Source: Hungatella sp. (GTDB taxonomy: Bacteria > Bacillota > Clostridia > Lachnospirales > Lachnospiraceae). From it: a DNA stretch of 64,000 bases. Below are positions 36,516 through 45,426 of the stretch, piece after piece (position 1 is the first letter of the stretch; every line of letters begins with the position of its first letter). Position numbers and translations under genes: made by a program. The notes under the pieces are model-generated. The model saw only the letters and a program-made list of their open reading frames with translations. It searched no databases and had not been told where the DNA came from. Location of the stretch: positions 1-64,000 of the forward strand of contig WASS01000015.1 of NCBI GenBank assembly GCA_009712635.1, in the 5' to 3' direction.

Positions 36516-37532
36516 ATGAATCCAGATCGTAAAATCATGATTATTGGCGGGCATGGTAAGGTAGGCCAGTCTATTACGAAGGAACTGAAAAACTACAGTT
36601 TGATCCTGGCAGGACGAAACGAAGAAAAAATGAAAAGGTTCATTCAAAAAGAACAGCTAAAAGCAGAAATCTGCGTAATGGATATTCTTAACATTGATTT
36701 TGCACTGTTGCAAAATGTAGGCTGGGTTATTGTTTGTGTCGATCAGGAGAATACCCTCCTGGTAGAATATTGTGATAAAAACGGAATCGATTATATGGAT
36801 GTCACTGCAAATTCAGAATATATTGATAAGATCCGTAAACTTGAACTTAAGGGCACAAGCAAAATTCTGCTGGGTATTGGTCTTGCTCCTGGACTTACAA
36901 ATCTATTGGCCGAAAAGTTTGTCCAAATGTATCCCACAGAAAAATATATTGATATACAGCTTATCTTAGGGATGGGCGAAAAACACGGAGATGCTGCCAT
37001 AAAATGGACTCTGGATAATTTTACTAAAAACTACAGTCATAGCATTTATGGTAATATGAAACCATTTACTAAAAAAAACAAAATGGAGAGCATGCAAAAG
37101 CAATTTTATACGTTTAATTTTAACTTTGTAGACCAGCACATGTTAAACAATAAGTATAAAGATAAGATATTTACCACTTATCTGGGGTTCGATCAGTCTA
37201 TTATAACTGTATTCCTATATTGGGCAAATAAACTTGGACTTTTCAGATTGTTAAAATATAAAAAAATATATAGTATGGCAGAACGATTGCTTAGGAATCC
37301 CAAAATAGGTTCAGATATTTTTATCGTGTCCATTCAGTCCGGTAAAAAAAGCCTGTATGCGTGGGGACATGACGAAGGAAGATTTACTGGACTGATAGCT
37401 GCTGAATCAGCGAAACGAATGGCAGATCCCACATTAAGAAAAGGGATTATGGAAATATCAGATATTTTAAATATAGAAGATATCGTAGACAATGATTTAT
37501 TTCAGTTAACGCTTCAGAAAAAAGCAAAGTAA
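36516..37532 (+). CDS. Saccharopine-dehydrogenase-like NAD(P)-binding protein
   Basis: A 338-aa protein with an N-terminal Rossmann fold (KIMIIGGHGKVGQSITKEL) and further saccharopine-dehydrogenase-family features (VTANSEYIDKIRKLELKG, LLGIGLAPGLTNLLAEKF). The C-terminal half is poorly conserved and basic. An AGAGGTG site lies before ATG 36516, preferred over the GTG at 36507. It follows the methyltransferase-MarR gene by 19 nt and shares its AT-rich composition, suggesting one acquired two-gene unit. The substrate is unknown. Confidence 0.75.
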   Translation: MNPDRKIMIIGGHGKVGQSITKELKNYSLILAGRNEEKMKRFIQKEQLKAEICVMDILNIDFALLQNVGWVIVCVDQENTLLVEYCDKNGIDYMDVTANSEYIDKIRKLELKGTSKILLGIGLAPGLTNLLAEKFVQMYPTEKYIDIQLILGMGEKHGDAAIKWTLDNFTKNYSHSIYGNMKPFTKKNKMESMQKQFYTFNFNFVDQHMLNNKYKDKIFTTYLGFDQSIITVFLYWANKLGLFRLLKYKKIYSMAERLLRNPKIGSDIFIVSIQSGKKSLYAWGHDEGRFTGLIAAESAKRMADPTLRKGIMEISDILNIEDIVDNDLFQLTLQKKAK

Positions 37533-37550
37533 GTAACCTAGGACAAAACG

Positions 37551-37586
37551 CAGCTATGTATATATATTCACCAATATACATAGCTG
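37551..37586 (+). terminator. Rho-independent terminator
   Basis: CAGCTATGTATAT (37551-37563) pairs with ATATACATAGCTG (37574-37586), a 13-bp stem followed by TTTCTC, just after the dehydrogenase-like gene. Confidence 0.8.
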
Positions 37587-37740
37587 TTTCTCTAAATATG
37601 TTTTTTTACAGTCTGATCAGAGAAAGTAACTCTGCTTTGGATTGCCAGACTATGTATCTTGATATTCCAAAAGCAAAGCATCTATGATAAGATTAATTTT
37701 ATAACTTATAATTTGGTAATTTAATTCCAGGGGGGACAAC

Positions 37741-38664
37741 ATGAACAAAGAAATAAAAAAGACTGCCGTCATAGGAATGGGTGCACTAGGTATGTTATAC
37801 GCAAGCCAGATCTGTTCTGCATTTGGACCTGATTCTGTCTATTTTCTTGCTGACCAGAAACGAATTGAGCGCTATCAGAAATTGACTTTTACAATAAATG
37901 GAACCCCCTGGTCTTTTCCCATGAAAGCGCCTGAAAATGCATGTCCGGCAGATTTGATAATTATAGCGGTTAAATACAACTCCCTGCCATCAGCACTGGA
38001 TATTATGGCTTCCTCAGTGGGTCCAGATACCACCATAATCTCAGTTATGAACGGGATTGACAGCGAAGCGATAACAGGCAAACGCTATGGAGATGAAAAA
38101 GTACTCTATTGTATCGCCCAGGGAATGGATGCCATGAAGTTTGGTACCGATTTAACCTATACTAAGTTGGGAGAATTATGTCTTGGCACCAGAATAAAGG
38201 GACAGGAAAATCGGCTCGATGCCTTAACCAGATATTTTGATTCCGCCAGAATCTCCTATCGTACCGAGAGCGATTTTTCAAGAAGGCTCTGGGGGAAATT
38301 CATGTTAAATGTCGGAATCAATCAGACCTGTATGGCATATGAAGCCAATTATGCCCAGGCTCTTACTCCGGGTACCCAATACGATACATTAGTCGGTGCT
38401 ATGAGAGAAGTAATACTGCTTGCACAAAAAGAAGGCATTACCCTGACAGAAGGCGACCTGGAAGCTTACATAGAACTCTTAAAAACCCTTTCACCTGAGG
38501 GAGTTCCATCCATGCGTCAGGATGGGATCGCCCACAGACCATCAGAAGTAGAGATGTTTTCAGGCACAGTACGCAGACTTGCCGCTAAACATGGTCTTTC
38601 TGTACCAGTAAATGATATGCTTTATGAAAAAATTAAAAATATGGAATCTACTTATATTTCTTAA
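37741..38664 (+). CDS. Ketopantoate reductase family protein (PanE/ApbA-like)
   Basis: NADPH-dependent 2-dehydropantoate-reductase fold of 307 aa: Rossmann start VIGMGALGMLYASQI, a central ADLIIIAVKYNSLP segment, and the C-terminal helical domain with LWGKFMLNVGINQTCMAYEA and the family's PSMRQDGIAHRPSEVEMFSG. The last block normally binds the pantoate moiety. AGGGGGG precedes the ATG. It lies 30 nt before the response-regulator gene, so it may share the two-component/ABC operon. Whether it truly makes pantoate is uncertain, since this family has many paralogues. Confidence 0.85.
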   Translation: MNKEIKKTAVIGMGALGMLYASQICSAFGPDSVYFLADQKRIERYQKLTFTINGTPWSFPMKAPENACPADLIIIAVKYNSLPSALDIMASSVGPDTTIISVMNGIDSEAITGKRYGDEKVLYCIAQGMDAMKFGTDLTYTKLGELCLGTRIKGQENRLDALTRYFDSARISYRTESDFSRRLWGKFMLNVGINQTCMAYEANYAQALTPGTQYDTLVGAMREVILLAQKEGITLTEGDLEAYIELLKTLSPEGVPSMRQDGIAHRPSEVEMFSGTVRRLAAKHGLSVPVNDMLYEKIKNMESTYIS

Positions 38665-38694
38665 ATCCAATCCAGAAGCAAAAGGAGGAGTATG

Positions 38695-39396
38695 ATGAGC
38701 AATCGGATTTTACTTTTAGAAGATGACATCAGTTTAGTAGATGGATTGAAATATTCTTTAAAGCGCAATGGCTTTGATGTTGAACTTGTCCGTACAGTAG
38801 AAAGCGCCATAGGCTGTTTACATAAAATCGATCAATATGACTTACTAATTCTTGATGTGACATTACCGGATGGCACGGGTTTTGAAGTATGTGAAAAAGT
38901 GAGAAAACAGGGATATCAGATTCCTATTATATTTTTAACGGCTTCTGATGAAGAGGTCAATGTCATCCGTGGGCTGGACAGCGGCGGCGATGACTATGTA
39001 ACAAAACCTTTTAAACTGGGTGAGCTTTGTTCCCGGATTCGTGCTTTACTGCGCCGGGTGGGAAAATCCAGTCAAAACAACCTTACTATAATAGAATGTG
39101 GTGATATTCGGATTGATCTTTTAGGTAGCAGGGTACTGTTAAATGAAAAAAATCTGGATTTAACAAGCGCAGAATACCGTCTTATCTGCTTATTAGTAAG
39201 AAATTCTAACCGGGTCATTACCCGCAATCAAATTTTAAATGAACTGTGGGACAATACTTGCGACTTTGTGGACGATAATACACTTTCCGTTTATGTTCGC
39301 CGGCTCCGTGAAAAAATTGAAGCTGATCCATCCCATCCGGAGCATTTAATCACCATCCGGGGTTTTGGTTATCAGTGGAATGAGGTGTCTGTATGA
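38695..39396 (+). CDS. OmpR-family response regulator
   Basis: A 233-aa two-component regulator. Receiver domain with acidic pocket LLEDD, phospho-acceptor Asp54 in LLILDVTLPDG, Thr/Ala LTASDEE and Lys in YVTKPF; C-terminal winged-helix domain (TSAEYRLICLLVRNSNRVIT, VYVRRLREKI). Two ATGs lie three bases apart; AGGAGG is best spaced for the second (38695). It overlaps the kinase gene by 4 nt. It probably regulates the downstream ABC exporter, which has a spaced direct repeat in its upstream region. Confidence 0.92.
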   Translation: MSNRILLLEDDISLVDGLKYSLKRNGFDVELVRTVESAIGCLHKIDQYDLLILDVTLPDGTGFEVCEKVRKQGYQIPIIFLTASDEEVNVIRGLDSGGDDYVTKPFKLGELCSRIRALLRRVGKSSQNNLTIIECGDIRIDLLGSRVLLNEKNLDLTSAEYRLICLLVRNSNRVITRNQILNELWDNTCDFVDDNTLSVYVRRLREKIEADPSHPEHLITIRGFGYQWNEVSV

Positions 39397-40616
39397 ACCT
39401 TTTTCAGGATAAGCAAATCAAACACTATACCGCGTTTATTTTAACTCTTGTTTTGCTGATTTTTCTTTCTGGCATTGGTTTAAATGCTGTTCAGGTAAAA
39501 ACCATGCATGGTCTGTTTCTATCCCACGACAATGCCGTTGTGACTTCTCTTTTCCAACAGGGTGTTTCAAAAGAAGTAATTGCCAAAGCCATTACCAGTA
39601 CAGCAAACAGCCAGGAGGGAGCGACTCTGCTTGCTAATATAGGTGTAACAAAGCATACCGCAATCAGTTTTCTTCCCTTTATTGATGAGTTTCATAAGAT
39701 TTCCATATACTGTATGCTGCTTTTTAGCTTGATTCTATCCTCTTTGCTTTTGGCTGGATCATTTATTTTTTTATGGAAAAGAGAGCAGCTCTATTTACAG
39801 GCAGCAAAGGTAATTACCAATTTTACAGAAGGCGATTTTTCATACCGCATGCCGCAAATGAAAGAAGGAACCATATATCGTCTCTTTGCCTGTGTAGATC
39901 AGCTTGCTATGATCCTGCAGTCAAAAAACGAAGCTGAGAAGAAAGGGAAAGATTTTTTAAAAAGTACTATATCAGACATATCACATCAGCTGAAAACACC
40001 ACTTGCGGCTCTTACCATGTATCATGAAATCATTTCTGAGGAACCGGATCATGTACAAACCGTAATAGAATACTCCCAAAAAACAGAATTAGCACTAAAA
40101 CGTATGGATCAGCTGATTCAAGTCATGCTGAAAATAACCCGATTAGACGCCGGCAGTATTGTCTTTGTAAAAGAAAGCTGTTGTTTATCGGAATTAATTG
40201 CCCAGGCAGTCAGTGAACTGACAACAAGGGCAGCCCGAGAGGGAAAAGAAATTATCGTAAAGGAAGGTCCGGAAGAAACCCTCATTTGCGATAAGCAGTG
40301 GACCAGCGAAGCCATTGGAAATATAGTTAAAAATGCTTTGGATCATACCGATTCCGGAGGAAAAATCCACGTTTTCTGGAAGCGGACTCCTGCCATGCTG
40401 CGCATCATGATTTCAGATAATGGCTCCGGTATTGCACCGGAAGATTTGCATCACGTATTCAAACGGTTTTACCGCAGCAAAAAATCTCTGGATACCCAGG
40501 GAATTGGTCTGGGTCTGTCACTGGCAAAATCCATTGTTGAGGGTCAGGGAGGCATCATCTCCGTTCAAAGCGCACTGCAGGAAGGGACCGTTTTTACAAT
40601 TTCCTTCCTTACGTAA
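39393..40616 (+). CDS. Sensor histidine kinase
   Basis: A membrane kinase of 407 aa. Two membrane helices (about 10-32 and 108-130) enclose an extracytoplasmic loop of about 75 residues; then come a HAMP-like linker, a dimerisation domain with His198 (ISDISHQLKTPLAALTMYHE) and a HATPase domain (GNIVKNALDHTDSGGK, SDNGSGI, GIGLGLSLAKSIVEGQGG). The start overlaps the regulator gene (ATGA). Together with the MacB-type ABC transporter this resembles peptide-sensing and detoxification modules of Firmicutes; the signal is not known. Confidence 0.92.
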   Translation: MNLFQDKQIKHYTAFILTLVLLIFLSGIGLNAVQVKTMHGLFLSHDNAVVTSLFQQGVSKEVIAKAITSTANSQEGATLLANIGVTKHTAISFLPFIDEFHKISIYCMLLFSLILSSLLLAGSFIFLWKREQLYLQAAKVITNFTEGDFSYRMPQMKEGTIYRLFACVDQLAMILQSKNEAEKKGKDFLKSTISDISHQLKTPLAALTMYHEIISEEPDHVQTVIEYSQKTELALKRMDQLIQVMLKITRLDAGSIVFVKESCCLSELIAQAVSELTTRAAREGKEIIVKEGPEETLICDKQWTSEAIGNIVKNALDHTDSGGKIHVFWKRTPAMLRIMISDNGSGIAPEDLHHVFKRFYRSKKSLDTQGIGLGLSLAKSIVEGQGGIISVQSALQEGTVFTISFLT

Positions 40617-40617
40617 C

Positions 40618-40649
40618 TGTAAGCTGTTATTCACCCGATTGTAAGATGT
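40618..40649 (+). promoter_or_regulatory. Direct repeat in the ABC exporter promoter (candidate response-regulator site)
   Basis: TGTAAGCTGT at 40618 and TGTAAGATGT at 40640, starting 22 bp apart (two helical turns). They lie in the short gap between the kinase and ABC genes, the spacing preferred by OmpR-type dimers. Confidence 0.5.
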
Positions 40650-40685
40650 ACCTGTTATTCTCTTCAGAAAGGAGGTACTAATAAT

Positions 40686-41381
40686 ATGGAGATTTTAGAA
40701 GTACGGCATTTATCAAAAATCTACGGAAAAGGAGAAAATCAGGTAAATGCCCTGAAAGATGTCTCTTTTACATTAGAACAGGGAGAATTTGCTGCAGTAG
40801 TTGGAGAATCAGGTTCCGGTAAAAGTACACTGCTTAATTGTATTGGGGCCCTAGATACCCCTACTGCCGGGAATATCTATATGGACGGAAATGATTTATT
40901 TTCAATGAAAGAAGAACAGCGTACCATTTTCAGGCGACGTAATATCGGCTTTGTATTTCAGTCTTTCCAGCTTGTTGCAGAATTGACTGTGGAGCAAAAT
41001 ATTATGTTTCCCATTCTTCTGGATTACAGAAAGCCCGATCAATCGGCTGTGAATGAAATTTTAGAAGTCTTAGGGCTTTCAGAACGCCGCCATCACTTGC
41101 CTGGCCAATTATCCGGCGGCCAGCAGCAGCGTGTTGCCATTGGACGGGCACTGATCACAAGACCCAAACTGATCCTGGCGGATGAACCCACTGGAAATCT
41201 GGACAGCAAAAACAGTCAGGATGTAATTGATTTACTGGTCAGGGCATCCCGCCTTTATCAGCAAACAATTCTGATGATTACACATAACAATCATCTGACC
41301 ACCTCAGTAGACCGAGTGCTGCGGGTTTCGGATGGTGTTCTGACGGATTTGGGAGGCAAAGAGAATGAAAAGTTATCTTGA
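40686..41381 (+). CDS. ABC exporter ATP-binding protein (MacB/LolD-type)
   Basis: A 231-aa ATPase with Walker [11 protein letters not shown]-loop [14 protein letters not shown], signature [16 protein letters not shown], Walker [17 protein letters not shown] and switch His in MITHNNH. AAAGGAGG precedes the ATG. The last 17 nt overlap the FtsX-type permease gene. This class couples to mechanotransmission permeases that export peptides, lipoproteins or antibiotics, or strip them from the membrane. Confidence 0.93.
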   Translation: MEILEVRHLSKIYGKGENQVNALKDVSFTLEQGEFAAVVGESGSGKSTLLNCIGALDTPTAGNIYMDGNDLFSMKEEQRTIFRRRNIGFVFQSFQLVAELTVEQNIMFPILLDYRKPDQSAVNEILEVLGLSERRHHLPGQLSGGQQQRVAIGRALITRPKLILADEPTGNLDSKNSQDVIDLLVRASRLYQQTILMITHNNHLTTSVDRVLRVSDGVLTDLGGKENEKLS

Positions 41382-43725
41382 CCTTGTCCCCATTTCAGCC
41401 AAAGTCCATAAAAGGCAGAACACAATGTCTGTATTCTGCATTGTCTTAGCGGTGTTTCTGGTCACAACTATTTTTGGTATGGCCGATATGTTTATACGCA
41501 GCCAGATCATGCAGGCCCGTATGGAGGACGGTAATTGGCATGTGATGATCCGAAACATAAATGAAGAACAAGCCGCCCTGATTTCTGCTCGAGCTGAGGT
41601 AACTGCATCTTCCTGGTATGGTGTCCTAAATTACAGAGGGGATCAAGGCTATACTGTATTGGGGAAAAATGTGATTGTAATGGGAAGTGATAAAGACTGG
41701 ATTATGAAAATGCAAACTCAGGATATTCGGGACGGAGCGTTTCCAAAGAATGATTATGAGGCTATGGTCACCGAAAACGCAAAGACAAGGCTTGGCTTAC
41801 AAATCGGAGATTCTATTTCAGTCCATGGACCTGACGGAACCGGCTATGAATTTACCATCTCTGGCTTCACTAAAAATGCTGCTAAAACAATGAAAGAGGA
41901 CTCCTACGCCGTTTGCCTGACTACCCAGGCGTTTCGCTCCTTATATCCTGGAGTCTCAAATGGTCAGCCTGCCCAGTATAACAGCATCTTTTTTGTACAG
42001 TTTTCTGCTCATAGTAATATACGAAGTACAATTGCTGACATGAAGTCTCAACTGGGACTTTCGGACGAACAGGTTTCGGAAAATACGAAGCTGCTGGGCT
42101 TACTTGGTCAAAGCGGAAATTCTTTTATGATGCAGATCTATAGTTCAGCTGCTGTCTTATTTCTATTAGTTTTGCTGGCAGGCATTATGATGATTGCCAG
42201 CAGTCTAAACAGCAATGTGGCACAACGCACGGAATTTTTTGGAATGATGCGCTGTATCGGTGCCACACCAAAGCAGCTGATGAGATTCGTCCGGAAGGAA
42301 GCCCTTGGTTGGTGTAAGTTTGCTATCCCGTCAGGCATTTCTTCGGGAGCCGTTATAATTTGGATTTTGTGCGCCTTACTGCGTTTTCTCAGTCCGGAAT
42401 ATTTTGCTGAAATGCCGATATTTGGAATAAGCCTGCCCAGTATCATTGCCGGTATCTGTGTTGGTATCCTGACGGTTCTGCTGGCAGCTCGTTCTCCGGC
42501 AAAAAGAGCTGCCAGTGTTTCGCCACTGGCAGCCGTATCCGGAAATGCGAATTCCTTGCAGCCTGTGCGCAAAGCTGCAAATACAACATTATTTAAAATT
42601 GATACTGCTCTTGGTTTTCATCATGCGAAAGCAAGTAGAAAAAATTTTATTTTGATGGTAGGTTCTTTTTCACTAAGTATTATTCTTTTTTTGGGGTTTT
42701 CAGTCACAATAGATTTTATGCAACATTCCCTTACTCCATTGAAGCCATGGACTCCCGATTTATCTATTGTCAGCCCGGATAATACCTGTTCGGTTCCTAG
42801 TAGCACATTGGAAAAACTTAAGGAAAATCCGGCGGTTAAGCAGGTATACGGGAGAATGTTTGCCTATAACGTACCGATTACGGTAAATGGCCAGGAAAAA
42901 AAAGTGGATCTGATTTCTTACGAGGAAAACCAATTTGGATGGGCTAAGAATTTTTTGCTGGATGGATCTTTGAATGCCGTCCAACAGGAGAACAATACTG
43001 GACTCATAGTTTTTGAACCGCAAAATACCATAAAAACTGGAGATACGGTTAGTCTGCACATAGGGGAGCAAATGGCGGAAATAAAAATCGTCGGCTCTCT
43101 TTCTTCCAGCCCCTTTAACAATGCCCCTGACGTTGGAACAATGATCTGTTCTGAAAACACCTTCCGTCAGCTGACCGGTGAAACGGATTATACAATTATT
43201 GATTTGAAGCTATCTAAGAACGCAGCAGAAGCTGATGTTGATGAAATTCATAGAACAGTTGGTATGAATTTCACCTTTTCTGATGAACGCTCCGGTAATC
43301 GCAGCGTAATAGGTTCGTATTACTCTTTTGGATTGTTTATCTATGGCTTTATGGCTTTGATTGCTTTAATTACCATATTCAATATTGTAAATAGCATTGC
43401 CATGAGTGTCTCCTCCCGTATGAAGCAGTATGGAGCATTTCGTGCCATTGGCCTGAGTAACCGCCAGCTGATAAATATGATTGTTGCCGAAGCCTCCGCC
43501 TATGCGATTACAGGATGTATCTTCGGCTGTGTTATCGGGTTGTTGCTGAATAAGTTCCTGTACGCAAAACTGGTAACTTCTCACTGGGGTGAACAGTGGA
43601 ATGTCCCATTTATACAAATGGCCATTATCATAACAATTGTCTTATTATCCGTTATTCTGGCTGTACGAGGTCCAGTAAAACGCATTTGCGATATGTCCAT
43701 TGCAGATACCATAAGTGCACAGTAA
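41365..43725 (+). CDS. FtsX-like ABC permease (786 aa)
   Basis: A large permease with an N-terminal helix (about 20-42), a long extracytoplasmic domain, three helices around 250-375, a second N-terminal-type helix near 425-445, another extracytoplasmic domain, and three helices at about 655-775. This is two FtsX/MacB-type halves in one chain. The GMMRCIGATPKQLMRFVRKE and KQYGAFRAIGLSNRQLINMI stretches are the paired family signatures. It is coupled to the ATPase and lies in one operon with the two-component system. The likely role is resistance to, or export of, an antimicrobial peptide; the substrate is inferred only. Confidence 0.9.
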   Translation: MKSYLDLVPISAKVHKRQNTMSVFCIVLAVFLVTTIFGMADMFIRSQIMQARMEDGNWHVMIRNINEEQAALISARAEVTASSWYGVLNYRGDQGYTVLGKNVIVMGSDKDWIMKMQTQDIRDGAFPKNDYEAMVTENAKTRLGLQIGDSISVHGPDGTGYEFTISGFTKNAAKTMKEDSYAVCLTTQAFRSLYPGVSNGQPAQYNSIFFVQFSAHSNIRSTIADMKSQLGLSDEQVSENTKLLGLLGQSGNSFMMQIYSSAAVLFLLVLLAGIMMIASSLNSNVAQRTEFFGMMRCIGATPKQLMRFVRKEALGWCKFAIPSGISSGAVIIWILCALLRFLSPEYFAEMPIFGISLPSIIAGICVGILTVLLAARSPAKRAASVSPLAAVSGNANSLQPVRKAANTTLFKIDTALGFHHAKASRKNFILMVGSFSLSIILFLGFSVTIDFMQHSLTPLKPWTPDLSIVSPDNTCSVPSSTLEKLKENPAVKQVYGRMFAYNVPITVNGQEKKVDLISYEENQFGWAKNFLLDGSLNAVQQENNTGLIVFEPQNTIKTGDTVSLHIGEQMAEIKIVGSLSSSPFNNAPDVGTMICSENTFRQLTGETDYTIIDLKLSKNAAEADVDEIHRTVGMNFTFSDERSGNRSVIGSYYSFGLFIYGFMALIALITIFNIVNSIAMSVSSRMKQYGAFRAIGLSNRQLINMIVAEASAYAITGCIFGCVIGLLLNKFLYAKLVTSHWGEQWNVPFIQMAIIITIVLLSVILAVRGPVKRICDMSIADTISAQ

Positions 43726-43794
43726 TAATACGACAAGCAAACCTCCCATCCGCCACCTGTTGTTGGTTTTCATTATGAGCAAAAGATAATTTTA

Positions 43795-43822
43795 AAAGGC
43801 AGGTTCTACAGAATCTGCCTTT
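43795..43822. terminator. Bidirectional terminator
   Basis: AAAGGCAG (43795-43802) and CTGCCTTT (43815-43822) with an inner TTCT/AGAA pairing; T-rich after both arms. It lies between the convergent exporter operon and the cupin gene. Confidence 0.8.
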
Positions 43823-43823
43823 A

Positions 43824-44183
43824 TTAAATTCTCTCCAGATCTTCCACAGTCCGACTGTTTCTAACGTTGCCAGTGTTTAATGTACTTTTAGGTTCAATTA
43901 AAAGCACATGAGCTTCATTCTCCGCAACAGGCATATGCTCTACTCCTTTGGGGATAATAATTGTTTCTCCCGCCTTCAGGCATACATCCTTATCTCTGAA
44001 TTTTACTGTCAGTACGCCTTTTACCACATAGAACATCTCATCTTCGTTGTCATGGGTATGCCAGGTGAATTCTCCCTTAAATTTAGCAATTTTTATGAAT
44101 GATTCGTTTAATTCTCCGATGATCCTGGGGCTCCAATATTCGTGAAAGAGCTGAAATTTTTCTTCTAAATTAATCTTATCCAT
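43824..44183 (-). CDS. Cupin-domain protein
   Basis: A single-domain cupin of 119 aa. Motif 1 appears as FTWHTHDNEDEMFYVVKG and motif 2 as PKGVEHMPVAENEAHVLLIE, supplying the His/Glu metal ligands. AAGGAG lies nine bases before the ATG. It follows the MupG-like gene by 45 nt on the same strand. Many such small cupins are sugar isomerases or sensors; which one applies here is unclear. Confidence 0.85.
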   Translation of the reverse strand: MDKINLEEKFQLFHEYWSPRIIGELNESFIKIAKFKGEFTWHTHDNEDEMFYVVKGVLTVKFRDKDVCLKAGETIIIPKGVEHMPVAENEAHVLLIEPKSTLNTGNVRNSRTVEDLERI

Positions 44184-44228
44184 TTTTATTTCTCCTTTTA
44201 TTTTATAGAATCTCTCTCACTCTTGCAG

Positions 44229-45323
44229 TTAACAGTTGTGTATGAATCCAAATTCATATTCAGGCAGCAGACATTCCAACAGAATCCATTCTTCCGGCGG
44301 TATTTTCCCTATCAGGTTTCTTTCTCCATCATTTGGCATATCCTGAAGCACAATCTGCAGTTCACCTCTGTAATGTGCCAGATTATCGTTTACTGCAACC
44401 ACATCTCCTTTGTGAAAGAAATCCCCTTCCGCTTCTCTGTAAGGGATACTTTTATTCCTATACGTTTCTCTGGGCCAGGACGAACGTATCATATAATCAG
44501 ATGCATCCCCTCTTGACAGATGTCTGTATTCAAATATAAGCTCTGTTTCAGATTCTGTACAGTCTTTCACTGTCTCAATATGAAACGTAATCTTACTGCA
44601 ATCCACTTCAGACATAAGCTTTAACTCTTCTTCTGATGCAAAGCAATTACCTATAATTATATCATCAATTATATTGGTGGATAACAAATGCCTCATTTGC
44701 AAATCTATAGGGAGATTGCGGTGAATTTCACAGGTAGGCAGCCCTGCATTTACCGGCCATGGTCCAAAGGCATTCTTATTCTGGCTTGAAACAAAGGCCG
44801 CCGTCCTGAATCCGCTTTTCTTATACTTCTCAGTCAAATTAATAAAACGTTTCCAACCAAGCCCTGAATATCGTTGCGGATAAAAATTATGACACGTCAC
44901 TATATTCCAGCGATCAGCGCCCCGCTCCACCAATAAATCCAGATCCATATTGGATGATCCATTAAACTCAATGGGTATCATATAGGGATTCCTGGTTATT
45001 GCAATATCTTCCAAATCTCCGAAATGTCCATCCAATCGAATAATATCCACTCCTAAATCAGCAAATGGTTTTATTTCAAAGGGAGTCGCTCCCAGATATT
45101 CAAATACCGCCGGATTCGTATCAACGGCAACTTCAAACCCGTATTGGTGTGCGAGTTCCATAAATTCTGCAAACTCATTTATTATTTCTTGTTTTGATTT
45201 TTTAACTGACAGCAAACAGGTGAAAATTCTATTGAAACCATACCCTGATGCCAGTTTCATGTAGCTTTCTATTTCACTTTTTGTGCTGTGTTCCGGGTAA
45301 ATCGAAATACCTAACTTATGCAT
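44229..45323 (-). CDS. MupG-like 6-phospho-N-acetylmuramidase (DUF871)
   Basis: A 364-aa TIM-barrel protein with a C-terminal beta domain, matching the DUF871/MupG family: KLGISIYPEHSTKSEIESYM at the N-terminus, VAVDTNPAVFEYLG, DIIRLDGHFGD, IEFNGSSNMDLD and CHNFYPQRYSGLGWKRF. MupG of Staphylococcus splits MurNAc-6-phosphate-GlcNAc during cell-wall recycling. No PTS or murQ gene is nearby in this window, so the substrate may differ. GGGGGGAT precedes the ATG. The reverse-transcriptase gene lies 103 nt upstream on the same strand with no clear terminator, so read-through is possible. Confidence 0.85.
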   Translation of the reverse strand: MHKLGISIYPEHSTKSEIESYMKLASGYGFNRIFTCLLSVKKSKQEIINEFAEFMELAHQYGFEVAVDTNPAVFEYLGATPFEIKPFADLGVDIIRLDGHFGDLEDIAITRNPYMIPIEFNGSSNMDLDLLVERGADRWNIVTCHNFYPQRYSGLGWKRFINLTEKYKKSGFRTAAFVSSQNKNAFGPWPVNAGLPTCEIHRNLPIDLQMRHLLSTNIIDDIIIGNCFASEEELKLMSEVDCSKITFHIETVKDCTESETELIFEYRHLSRGDASDYMIRSSWPRETYRNKSIPYREAEGDFFHKGDVVAVNDNLAHYRGELQIVLQDMPNDGERNLIGKIPPEEWILLECLLPEYEFGFIHNC

Positions 45324-45426
45324 ACTATCCCCCCTGTAATTAATAGAATACCTGCCAATTCAGGCTAAGTCTATGTTCAGTAACAATTTTTTTGATTATT
45401 CCCAAGTTTTTAGATTCCACAAAACA

